A stretch of DNA of 64,000 nt, taken from NCBI RefSeq assembly GCF_004402015.1, contig NZ_SOPW01000013.1, forward strand, positions 1 through 64,000, written 5' to 3'. The stretch comes from Filobacillus milosensis (lineage in GTDB: Bacteria > Bacillota > Bacilli > Bacillales > Alkalibacillaceae). This document shows, piece after piece, positions 54,316 through 62,170 of the stretch (position 1 is its first letter; each line of letters begins with the position of its first letter). The translations under genes were made by a program, and so were the position numbers. The notes beneath the pieces were generated by a model that saw only the letters and a program-made list of their open reading frames with translations, ran no database searches and was not told the origin of the DNA.

Positions 54316-55596
54316 ATGACAGATCATTTTAATCCGTATGAAATGGCGAAATCTCAATTATTAGATGCAGTAAAAGCATTATCTCTTGATGACCGAGTTT
54401 ATGAAATCTTAAAAAACCCAATGCGGGTCATGGAAGTATCAATTCCTGTTCGAATGAATGATTGTTCAGTTAAAACATTTATTGGCTATCGTTCTCAGCA
54501 CACCGATGTAATGGGGCCTACGAAAGGTGGAGTTCGCTTTCATCCTGGTGTTACACTAGATGAGGTTAAAGCTTTATCGATGTGGATGACATTTAAAACA
54601 CAAGTTCTAGGACTGCCATATGGTGGAGCAAAGGGGGGAGTCATTGTTGATCCGAAATCACTTACCGAGAGAGAATTAGAAGAATTGAGTCGTGAATATA
54701 TTCGTTCATTAATGGCAATAATTGGCCCGGATAAAGATATTCCTGCTCCCGATGTTAATACGAACTCAAAGTTAATGGGTTTAATGCTTGATGAATATGA
54801 TCGAGTTCGTGGCTTTAACGTTCCAGGTTTTATCACAGGTAAGCCTCTCATTCTAGGTGGTTCGCTAGGAAGATTAGAAGCAACGGGGAGAGGAGTAGCT
54901 ATAACGATTTTGGAAGCTGTGAAACGATTGGGCTTAAATATAGAAGGTTTAAAAGTATCGATTCAAGGTTTCGGGAATGTTGGTAAATATACAGCTAAGA
55001 TATTAGTTGAAATGGGTGCAAAAATCGTTGCAGTAAGTGATTCAAAAGGTGCTATTTACAAAGACACTGGTCTACCAATTGATCAACTTTTAAAATTTGT
55101 TGAAGAAGGTAACCGTGTAAGTGATTTTTCGGAAGCTGATCGTATTGAAGCGATGCAAGTTTTTGAAGTAGATTGTGATGTTGTTGTACCAGCAGCCCTA
55201 GAAAATCAAATTACAGGGGAGGTAGCAAAAAAAATTAAAGCAAAAGTAATTGCTGAGGCAGCTAATGGTCCGACGACAAGAGAGGGTGACCAAGTCCTTT
55301 ATGAAAAAGGTATTGTCGTTATACCTGATATTTTATGTAATGCAGGCGGGGTAACCGTTTCTTATTTTGAATGGGTTCAAAATAAAATGGGATACTATTG
55401 GAAAGAAGAAGAAGTAAACAATAAGCTACAAGAAAAAATGGTAAGCTCTTTTGATAATGTTTACAAAATGTATGAACTTCATGATGTACATATGCGGACA
55501 GCAGCTTATATGGTTTCAGTTGGACGGATTGCAGAAGCTCTTAGTGCACGGGGGTGGATTAAAGAATGGTGCATGCCCTTCAAATGTAAAGAATAG
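54316..55596 (+). CDS. gudB: Glutamate dehydrogenase (GudB/RocG type)
   Basis: The 426-aa enzyme interconverts glutamate and 2-oxoglutarate with NAD(P)H. Clear segments: GPTKGGVRFHPGV, the catalytic Lys region LGLPYGGAKGGVIVDP, the dinucleotide motif IQGFGNVGKYTAK, and CNAGGVTVSYFEWVQN. Length and sequence fit the hexameric GudB/RocG group. The Asp after the first dinucleotide strand is replaced by VAVSDSKG with Ser-Asp, so cofactor preference is not certain. GGAGATG precedes the ATG, 43 nt after the MerT-like gene. A terminator follows. Confidence 0.9.
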   Translation: MTDHFNPYEMAKSQLLDAVKALSLDDRVYEILKNPMRVMEVSIPVRMNDCSVKTFIGYRSQHTDVMGPTKGGVRFHPGVTLDEVKALSMWMTFKTQVLGLPYGGAKGGVIVDPKSLTERELEELSREYIRSLMAIIGPDKDIPAPDVNTNSKLMGLMLDEYDRVRGFNVPGFITGKPLILGGSLGRLEATGRGVAITILEAVKRLGLNIEGLKVSIQGFGNVGKYTAKILVEMGAKIVAVSDSKGAIYKDTGLPIDQLLKFVEEGNRVSDFSEADRIEAMQVFEVDCDVVVPAALENQITGEVAKKIKAKVIAEAANGPTTREGDQVLYEKGIVVIPDILCNAGGVTVSYFEWVQNKMGYYWKEEEVNNKLQEKMVSSFDNVYKMYELHDVHMRTAAYMVSVGRIAEALSARGWIKEWCMPFKCKE

Positions 55597-55630
55597 CTAA
55601 AGAATAAAATTTGTATAAAAAATGAATCTT

Positions 55631-55661
55631 TATAGTCCCTATTATATTAGGGACTATTTTT
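55631..55661 (+). terminator. Terminator after glutamate dehydrogenase
   Basis: Perfect 9-bp stem TAGTCCCTA / TAGGGACTA followed by TTTTTG. Confidence 0.9.
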
Positions 55662-55666
55662 GATTT

Positions 55667-56039
55667 ATATTATAATATTTTAATGTTAAAATATAAAGTA
55701 ATTTAGAAATTTCCGTCGTCTCAACTATCGGCATCAGTTTAACATTAGAAACGAAGGTTCTCAAGTGTTTAACTGTTCTCTTTTATGAATGGACAGGATA
55801 TGGTCTTACGGTTACATCAACACGTATAAACACATGTGTCATATTAATAACTCCAGTAGGGAAAATCAAGAATGCTCATACATGCTCCTACGGGAATCAT
55901 CGGTGTTTTCATCTACATCAGCACTTAAAGAGTGGACAGTAGGGGTAAACATAGAACAAAGTGGTGATATGAAAGGATAATCTAAAAAAACATAATGGGA
56001 ATTATTTGTAAATAATTCTTAATATACGAGGTGGGACAC
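55667..56039 (+). promoter_or_regulatory. Palindrome (site f, 55667-55686) and long leader
   Basis: ATATTATAATATTTTAATGT, on the opposite strand ACATTAAAATATTATAATAT, is a close match to site d read backwards. It lies 354 nt before the membrane gene at 56040. Between them I see no convincing gene; a 63-codon open frame (55789-55980) lacks a ribosome binding site. Confidence 0.5.
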
Positions 56040-57050
56040 ATGAATTTAAGACTTATAACCCTTTTGATTATTTTTTTATTTTCTTTAGAAAAAGGCGTTT
56101 TCGCTCATGATTTGGATAAACATGAATCGTTTGGTATTATCCCTATATTACCTAACATCCTTTTATGGATAACTTTATTATTTGTAGGTTTTATATGGTT
56201 TAAATTAATTTCTTCTTTAAACCATATAAAGGACTCACGGGCGCTTAAGATCTCGAAAATTATAGGATTTTCTTTTTTACTATGGTTAATCGTTATCATC
56301 TTACAGAATTGGAGTCTAAAGGGTAATAACTATAATCCAATCTTACATTCAATTCCATTTAACGTAGGATATATTGTATTACCTTTCACTTTATTATCTT
56401 TATTGCGGTTAGCATACATTCTGTCAAGGAAATACCTAAGAGAGTTATTTAAAACTCCAAGATATTGGTTTTACTTCTCTGGAATTATCTTTTTATATAG
56501 TTTCTTTTATTTATTTGCGTCTGGTTTATTTGTTTCTTCCCTAATTGCTTTGCCGAGTTCGGAAGATCTACCACGGTCATCTAATAGTTTTTTGTTATTC
56601 TCAAAAACCTACGGTCCACTAACTATGTGGGATACTGTTGATTTTTGGCTACCGAATATCAAACTTTACGGAGTCGTGTCGATTGGAACTTTAATGATGA
56701 TGTTGAGTGTTTCAATCTTAATGGCAGTCAATATCTTTATGGTTATATATGGTTGGAAAATGAAAAAAGCCAAAAAGAAGAACTTAATGGTAATAGGTAG
56801 TACAACAGGGTCAAGTGTTGCGATGGCGGCCACTTCATTTTGTTGTTGTTGTTTACCAGCTTTATACCCAGTTATTGCACTTTTATTTGGTGCTGCTGCT
56901 GCTGAAACAATATCAATTGCACTGATAAATTCATCCGGTCTACTCTTTAATGTTATACAAATAGGCCTTCTATCTTTAATCATACTTTCCATAATAGCAA
57001 CCTCTAGAATTATAAAAAGTATGGAACCTGATACATGTACAATAAATTAA
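56040..57050 (+). CDS. Membrane protein with CCCC motif (MerT/MerC-like C-terminus)
   Basis: A 336-aa protein with a signal-like first helix (ending near VFAHD) and about eight membrane segments. The C-terminal ~80 residues contain AATSFCCCCLPALYPVIALL followed by a glycine/alanine-rich helix (FGAAAAETISIALINSSG), similar in layout to the Cys-containing helix of mercury importers. The N-terminal two thirds are not recognised. GAGGTGGG precedes ATG 56040. Four consecutive cysteines in a helix make a soft-metal carrier likely (inference). Confidence 0.7.
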   Translation: MNLRLITLLIIFLFSLEKGVFAHDLDKHESFGIIPILPNILLWITLLFVGFIWFKLISSLNHIKDSRALKISKIIGFSFLLWLIVIILQNWSLKGNNYNPILHSIPFNVGYIVLPFTLLSLLRLAYILSRKYLRELFKTPRYWFYFSGIIFLYSFFYLFASGLFVSSLIALPSSEDLPRSSNSFLLFSKTYGPLTMWDTVDFWLPNIKLYGVVSIGTLMMMLSVSILMAVNIFMVIYGWKMKKAKKKNLMVIGSTTGSSVAMAATSFCCCCLPALYPVIALLFGAAAAETISIALINSSGLLFNVIQIGLLSLIILSIIATSRIIKSMEPDTCTIN

Positions 57051-57332
57051 AAATGTTGCTAAAATAAAATCTAATATAAATCCAAAACAAAAAAATAGAG
57101 TCTAAAAATGGTCAAGAGATTGGTGAAATTTAAAGTGATAAATGCATGTCAAATTTTTACCGGTTTTATTTTTAACAATGGGATTTACTGAATGCTTAGA
57201 ACCGGGGGGATGTACATAGTTTCTGAATGGTAATAAATGGTATTATTCGTAATTGTCACTGTACCAATCACCGAAACCTTGCTCCTCAGTCATAAATTTT
57301 ATCAAGGTAAAATATTAGCAATGTTTATCATA

Positions 57333-57470
57333 CTACAGCGATTTATTATTGTTATTGACGCTCGTTTCGTACAATTTTTTTAATAAATACGATTGATATA
57401 CATTGCTTACAAACATAAAAGCACATAAAGCACACATTATTATCATCATAGTTTTTATCCATTTAAACAT
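57333..57470 (-). CDS. Small single-span membrane protein, 45 aa
   Basis: ATG 57470 follows AAAGGTGTGG on the minus strand. The product has one membrane helix with two Cys (TMMIIMCALCAFMFVSNVYQ) and a polar Asn-rich tail. Size and ribosome binding site support a real gene, but I know no family. It lies in an otherwise gene-free 1.2-kb interval. Confidence 0.55.
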   Translation of the reverse strand: MFKWIKTMMIIMCALCAFMFVSNVYQSYLLKKLYETSVNNNNKSL

Positions 57471-58121
57471 GATTACCACACCTTTAAAGTTTTAAATAAA
57501 GGAATATCTTTTCTCATACAAAGATGTTCCTTTTTTAAAAATTAGACTTGTTGTTCTATACAATTACTACAACTTTTGTATCCTTTTTTATCTGTTGACG
57601 AATTTCCTCAGTTAATTGGGATTCTCAATCCTGTTGTAGCATTCGTAAATTCTTTTTGCCTATTTTTTCATATTAACTGTTGTCACGACACTCATATCCT
57701 TAACAGGGTTTATGGAGAGGGCGAAAGAATGTCATTCTTGTAGCTGGGTTAATCAACTCTTTCGATGATCTTAAATATTTTTAACAAGTTCTCTCTTAAG
57801 TGGCCCCAGGGTTAACCTTCTATCACTACTAGGATAATGTACCCCACTTTTGTCTAAAGATATTCATTCATTGAATTTGGTTGCTCACTTTTAACTCTTA
57901 ATGTTGGATATTATAGAAATGTTTCATAACCCTTTAATTAATTTAATTTCATAGAGAAGAAAGGTAAAAAACGATTATTTTAGCAGGATAGGGAGTATTT
58001 CTGGAAGAAACCCCCTACTGTGTGTATAGTGTCTTGGATTAATATGAATACAGGTATGACAAGAATTTATAGCACCTTTAAAGACTTCGGATTAAATGGG
58101 GAAGTTAAAAAAATTTTTCGT
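57471..58121. other. Gene-free interval
   Basis: A hairpin AAGGAATATCTTT / AAAGATGTTCCTT with a following T-run (about 57499-57537) is a probable terminator. The rest shows only short, stop-rich open stretches on both strands and may be decayed coding sequence. I recognise nothing. Confidence 0.45.
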
Positions 58122-58149
58122 TTGACATATTAAAGAAATGAAATATAAT
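58122..58149 (+). promoter_or_regulatory. Promoter with embedded palindrome (site c)
   Basis: TTGACA (58122-58127), 16-bp spacer, TATAAT (58144-58149). ATATTAAAGAAATGAAATAT spans 58127-58146. Same architecture as sites a and b. Confidence 0.7.
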
Positions 58150-58241
58150 AATATATAAATTCTTTGTTTTTTTACTAATTTCTATCTGATGAAGAGGAAT
58201 GAGGCTTTACTGCTAAATAATATAGTAAGGAAGTGATAAAT

Positions 58242-58709
58242 ATGAATAAATCAAATATGAATAAATCATTGATTATTGTATTTGTACTTACAATAGGTGT
58301 CCTATCAGGGTGTGGAATAGTATCTAATGTTTCTCAATTGACAACTAATCAGATCACTAGTCAGGCTTCATCGAACACAAATAAAGAGATAACGAATCAG
58401 ACTTTATTGAACAAGGAGGCAACGAATAAGGTCTCAAAGAGCGAAACACTTAGCGAAAAATCTGTTACAAAAACAAAAGGGGATGTAGAAGGGGAACTTG
58501 TCCTTTTTCTTAAACCGGGTCCATGTTGTCCAATATTATCTGATGCTGAACTTGAAAAAATTGTTCGGGAACTGCCCGGTATTAGTAAGGCAACTGCTGG
58601 AACAGATGGACGAATGAGTATATCGTATGATGCATCGAAAACATCTTTAAGGGAAATACAAATTCAAATCTTACAAAATTCAGGATATTACGCAAAAATG
58701 AATGAATAA
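58242..58709 (+). CDS. Lipoprotein with HMA-like domain carrying vicinal cysteines
   Basis: A 155-aa lipoprotein: signal peptide to the lipobox LSGC (Cys24), a Ser/Thr/Asn-rich linker (~27-82), then a ~70-residue domain (ELVLFLKPGPCCPILSDAEL ... GISKATAGTDGRMSISYDAS ... ILQNSGYYAK) with the beta-alpha-beta pattern of HMA/MerP domains. The usual CxxC is replaced by an adjacent pair, C95-C96. It would bind Hg outside the membrane, as MerP does in Gram-negative periplasm (inference). AAGGAAGTGA precedes ATG 58242. Single gene under palindrome promoter c. Confidence 0.75.
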   Translation: MNKSNMNKSLIIVFVLTIGVLSGCGIVSNVSQLTTNQITSQASSNTNKEITNQTLLNKEATNKVSKSETLSEKSVTKTKGDVEGELVLFLKPGPCCPILSDAELEKIVRELPGISKATAGTDGRMSISYDASKTSLREIQIQILQNSGYYAKMNE

Positions 58710-58882
58710 AACTGGTAGATAATGCAAATTATCCTTTGTGTTGTTTCATACTAAAAAGGGGAATAAGTTTTTATTTAAATGTGAAATTGCTTTTCATAAA
58801 AATGATTCCATGCCTTTATATGGCATTTATTTTCATGGTGCTTCTATGATAATGATTTAAAAAAAGTTCATTTTTTAACAAT

Positions 58883-58908
58883 GTATTAAGATATTAAAAT
58901 GTTATAAT
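58883..58908 (+). promoter_or_regulatory. Palindrome upstream of the TlpA-CcdA-HMA operon (site e)
   Basis: GTATTAAGATATTAAAATGT (58883-58902) matches site d in 17 of 20 positions and touches TATAAT at 58903-58908. It lies ~90 nt before the TlpA-like gene. Confidence 0.55.
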
Positions 58909-58999
58909 TTTATAAATACAGATATCAAATAGAACGCTAAGGGTATAAAAGCAGATTTTTTTGCTTTTTATATCTAAGTTGTTCAAAGGAGTGAAAAGC

Positions 59000-59488
59000 A
59001 TGAATACCCGCATGGGACTAATTGTAGCCTTAATTTTTATAATTGTTTTATCCGGATGTAGTACCGCAAATCAAAAATATGAAGATCCTCCTTTTTCTTT
59101 TAATGCAAAGGACGTTCACGGAAATAGTGTAAGTTTGAAAAATGATGCTCCTACTATAATGTACTTTATGGCATCATGGTGCCCCACTTGTATAGGAGGA
59201 GAAAGAGTACTGAAAGAGGTTAATGAACTGTATCCTAAGGTTCAACTAGTTACAATTGATGTTGATCCAGTTACAGATACGGTAGAAAGTTTAACTGAGT
59301 TTCAAAAAATGTATGGTGGAAATTGGTCTCATGTTTTGGATGAAGGCCAAAAAATATCTAAAGGTTACAGTGTAAATCGCTTAGAAGAAATGATAGTAGT
59401 AGATAAAGATCAAGAAGTAGTATTTCGTGGAACGAATCCTTCATTAGATGAGCTGAAAGAAGCTTTATCTAGTATAGGGGTGAAATAG
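59000..59488 (+). CDS. TlpA/ResA-like thioredoxin lipoprotein
   Basis: The 162-aa lipoprotein has lipobox LSGC (Cys20). The redoxin domain has the active site WCPTC (C61, C64) and the strand VTIDVDPVTDTVESL. It would work at the outer face of the membrane as a thiol reductant. ATG 59000 follows AAAGGAGTG; the longer open frame has no signal. Its stop overlaps the start of the CcdA-like gene by 1 nt, so the two are coupled and CcdA very probably feeds it electrons. Confidence 0.88.
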   Translation: MNTRMGLIVALIFIIVLSGCSTANQKYEDPPFSFNAKDVHGNSVSLKNDAPTIMYFMASWCPTCIGGERVLKEVNELYPKVQLVTIDVDPVTDTVESLTEFQKMYGGNWSHVLDEGQKISKGYSVNRLEEMIVVDKDQEVVFRGTNPSLDELKEALSSIGVK

Positions 59489-60165
59489 TGGGTATTTCTT
59501 TTTTATTTATTTTTACAGCAGGTATGCTTGCAGCTATAAACCCATGTGGAATTGTAATGCTCCCATCCTATATTTCCTATCTCATTGGTGGGGAAAAGGT
59601 ACAAATGTCAAAATGGTCATTTATTATAAAGGGTTTAGGACTTGGTCTATCAATGACATCCGGCTTTTTAACAGTATTTATTGTTGTGGGACTATTAATA
59701 AGTTGGATTGGAGGAGAGTTAGCCCGTTATTTTCCTATTTTCTCCCTTCTGATAGCCATTTTACTAGCAATGTTAGGTGCTGGAATGTTATTTGGAAAAT
59801 ACCTTCCGGTTAGGACACTTTCGATTAATGTGAAACCGGGTAAGGGATCCGTTTATTTTTATGGTATTGCCTATGCGATTACATCGTTAGGCTGCACACT
59901 ACCAGTATTTTTATTAGTTGTTTCTCAATCAATGAGTGAAAATAATATTATCGGAATCATTGGTAACTTTTTTGTTTTTTCTCTAGGAATGGGGCTAGTT
60001 GTAACAGTTATAACCATTGTGTCTCTTATTTCCAAGAATTTCGTTCACAAGTTTTTACAAAAATATATACCCCTTGTGAACAAACTAGTAGCAAGTATTA
60101 TTTTAATATCTGGTTTATATTTTATTTATTATTGGACTTTCGGTTTAGGTGGAGTATTGAATTGA
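59488..60165 (+). CDS. ccdA: CcdA-like thiol-disulfide membrane transporter, copy 1
   Basis: The 225-aa protein has six helices. One redox cysteine lies in INPCGIVMLPSYISYLI (C20), the other in SLGCTLPVFLLVVSQ in helix 4, the CcdA arrangement that moves electrons from cytosolic thioredoxin outwards. It starts with GTG, overlapping the TlpA-like gene. A free HMA domain follows 28 nt later. Cytochrome c maturation genes are absent, so a role in keeping extracytoplasmic Hg-binding thiols reduced is suggested by context (inference). Confidence 0.85.
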   Translation: MGISFLFIFTAGMLAAINPCGIVMLPSYISYLIGGEKVQMSKWSFIIKGLGLGLSMTSGFLTVFIVVGLLISWIGGELARYFPIFSLLIAILLAMLGAGMLFGKYLPVRTLSINVKPGKGSVYFYGIAYAITSLGCTLPVFLLVVSQSMSENNIIGIIGNFFVFSLGMGLVVTVITIVSLISKNFVHKFLQKYIPLVNKLVASIILISGLYFIYYWTFGLGGVLN

Positions 60166-60193
60166 AACTAAATATCAATAAAGGTGATGAATA

Positions 60194-60505
60194 ATGGATA
60201 ACAACAATGTAACAGTGATCTTACCTATACAAGGAATGACTTGTAGTGGTTGTGAATCCCATATTAATAGGACTTTGGAGAAGACGAGTGCTAAAAACAT
60301 AAAAACGAGTTTTCGTAAGAAGGAAACTCGCTTTCAAATTAGTGAAACTGAAATAGAAAAAGTAAAAGCTTTAATCGCAGAAGAAACAGGTTATAAAGTA
60401 GGAAAAGAAAATATATTAACTTCAATAGAAGAATTTGATAATGAAAAAGAAGTTTTACATCAAAAAGGATTTTTTTCAAAAATGAAAGAGCTTTTTAGAA
60501 GTTAA
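60194..60505 (+). CDS. Free HMA domain protein (MerP-like)
   Basis: A 103-aa protein. Residues 5-75 are an HMA domain with GMTCSGC (C17, C20) that closely resembles the HMA domains of both MerA copies here (VILPIQGMTCSGCESHINRT). A charged C-terminal tail (KGFFSKMKELFRS) may be an amphipathic membrane anchor. It has no signal peptide, so it is a cytosolic metal chaperone, not a secreted MerP. The ribosome binding site is AAAGGTGATG. It lies between the two CcdA-like genes. Confidence 0.85.
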   Translation: MDNNNVTVILPIQGMTCSGCESHINRTLEKTSAKNIKTSFRKKETRFQISETEIEKVKALIAEETGYKVGKENILTSIEEFDNEKEVLHQKGFFSKMKELFRS

Positions 60506-60569
60506 GGGAAAAAAATGGGCGAAGGCTTGTCGCCCTTTTTGATTTTGTAAAGTAGGAAAGGTGATATTT

Positions 60570-61298
60570 TTGTATGAAATTCTTAATTCCTTTAGTCAAC
60601 TTTTATATGGTCCGTTAACAGGTTTAACTAATGGCTTCGGCCATATTCCCATTTTATCTGCATTTTTTTTAGGAGTACTCGCTGCCGCCTCTCCGTGTCA
60701 ATTAACAGGAAATATTGCAGCCATAACACTCTATGGAAACCGTTCAGTACAGGAAAGAATTCCTTGGTTTGACGTCATTCTCTATTTATTTGGGAAAATT
60801 ATAGTTTTTACTGGATTCGGATTATTAATCTGGTATTTTGGAAAAGATATTTCCAGAGAACTTACGATATATTTCCCATGGGTTCAAAAATTAATGGGTC
60901 CTCTATATATATTAATAGGTCTTCATTTATTAGGGAAAATTCAATTTAAATGGCCATCCTTTTTAAGGCAAAGAAATAATAAGTTTATTAATAATGGAAA
61001 GGCTAGTTCGTTCTTGTTTGGAGTTATGTATTCACTAGGGTTTTGTCCGACCATGTTTGTTTTGTTTTTCGTTACCTTGATGCCAATGGTCTTAAGTTCT
61101 TCTTACGGCATGATTCTTCCAAGTTTATTTGGAATCGGAACAGCATTCCCTTTCCTTATTTTTTTGTTTTTGATTTGGTATTTTGGGATTAATGGAACAA
61201 TCATGAACAAAGGGAGGTCAGTAGGAAAAAAAATCCATCAATTCGCAGCATTGTTTCTAATACTTTTGGGTATATCAGATACCATCACTTATTGGTAA
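60570..61298 (+). CDS. CcdA-like membrane protein, copy 2
   Basis: A ~242-aa protein with six helices and single cysteines in AAASPCQLTGNIAAITLYGN and SLGFCPTMFVLFFVTLMP, the CcdA/DsbD-type positions, but clearly diverged from copy 1 (no NPCG). TTG 60570 follows AAAGGTGAT; GTG 60561 is an alternative. SPCQLT-type variants occur in metal-transport relatives, so this may carry metal and not electrons (inference). It is fourth in the operon. Confidence 0.78.
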   Translation: MYEILNSFSQLLYGPLTGLTNGFGHIPILSAFFLGVLAAASPCQLTGNIAAITLYGNRSVQERIPWFDVILYLFGKIIVFTGFGLLIWYFGKDISRELTIYFPWVQKLMGPLYILIGLHLLGKIQFKWPSFLRQRNNKFINNGKASSFLFGVMYSLGFCPTMFVLFFVTLMPMVLSSSYGMILPSLFGIGTAFPFLIFLFLIWYFGINGTIMNKGRSVGKKIHQFAALFLILLGISDTITYW

Positions 61299-61318
61299 GG
61301 TTTGTGAGGTGAAAAATA

Positions 61319-61825
61319 ATGGCAAGTTGTTGTTCTATCGATATTAACAACTATTTTGATAGCATTATTATTGGTGAGGACTATTTTAGCTTATCAATGG
61401 CTTTTCATTCCATTTCTTTTGGAATGAAAACGGCATTAGTCGTTAAAAAAGATCTAGATATAGCAATAATGAAATTTTTAGAACGATTTGACTCTTATAT
61501 TGAACGGGATACAACAATGCCAAAATCTCTTGAAGATACAAAAGAAGATTTCCATCTCTCGCTTTTTGAAGATAATAAGTTAACTATAAAACAAAATGGC
61601 ATTTCAATAGAAAAAAAAGAAATAGAAGGAAATATTATCATTATTAATGAACAATATGCCGTGAACTTCAAAAATGATTATTTTGAAGGGGGATTTTTTT
61701 ACAAAGACAAAATAATAAAGATCCAGCCAGAATTTTGGCTAAGTTATTTTTCGAATGATGATGAACAAAAAGAAATATGGGATGCTTCCGAATACTTTGT
61801 TAAAAAATTAATAGTAAAAAATTGA
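61319..61825 (+). CDS. Hypothetical protein with N-terminal vicinal cysteines and Rossmann-like start
   Basis: A 168-aa soluble protein beginning MASCCSIDINNYFDSIIIGE, then DYFSLSMAFHSISFGMKTAL and VVKKD. The spacing resembles a beta-alpha-beta nucleotide-binding start in which the glycine loop has been lost. The rest is charged and unassigned. It is the last gene of the TlpA-CcdA-HMA-CcdA unit, 20 nt after copy 2, and ends at a terminator. It may be a Hg-binding adaptor derived from a flavoprotein (speculative). Confidence 0.65.
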   Translation: MASCCSIDINNYFDSIIIGEDYFSLSMAFHSISFGMKTALVVKKDLDIAIMKFLERFDSYIERDTTMPKSLEDTKEDFHLSLFEDNKLTIKQNGISIEKKEIEGNIIIINEQYAVNFKNDYFEGGFFYKDKIIKIQPEFWLSYFSNDDEQKEIWDASEYFVKKLIVKN

Positions 61826-61844
61826 GCCTACGAGGCTTTTTTTT
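61824..61844 (+). terminator. Terminator of the TlpA-CcdA-HMA operon
   Basis: Short stem GAGCCT/AGGCTT with loop ACG followed by eight T. Confidence 0.8.
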
Positions 61845-61952
61845 GTTGCAAATATTTTGAATGGTAAATGTTTAGAAAGTAAAAAGGAACAAATGACTAA
61901 TGTTTACATAAATTGTAGAGGGAATACAATAATCAATAAGAAGGTGGTCTTT

Positions 61953-62147
61953 ATGAACTTTTCCCCATATCCTTATGGATACAACGAAATTATGATGCGT
62001 GAAGAAATGAAGATGAAAAACAATGCACAAATGCAATCAATGATGAAAATGATGATGGATCATATGAAAACAACACAAGAAATTAAGGGAATAGTTAGTG
62101 AAATAAATGAGCGTTTAAAATTTATGGAAAACCAGTACAAAATCTAA
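61953..62147 (+). CDS. Small Met-rich hypothetical protein
   Basis: A 64-aa protein starting at ATG 61953 behind AAGAAGGTGG. The N-terminus is aromatic (MNFSPYPYGYNEIMM), the middle strikingly Met-rich (AQMQSMMKMMMDHMK), and the end a helical ERLKFMENQYKI. No membrane segment. I do not recognise the family; Met clusters could bind soft metals, or this may be a small coat-type protein, as a DUF3231 gene follows. Confidence 0.6.
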   Translation: MNFSPYPYGYNEIMMREEMKMKNNAQMQSMMKMMMDHMKTTQEIKGIVSEINERLKFMENQYKI

Positions 62148-62170
62148 AAAGGAAAAGGGAGTTGTATTTG

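Noticed and set aside
55789-55980. 63-codon frame in the leader of the CCCC membrane gene
   Set aside because: No ribosome binding site and no recognisable sequence; more likely leader or decayed DNA.
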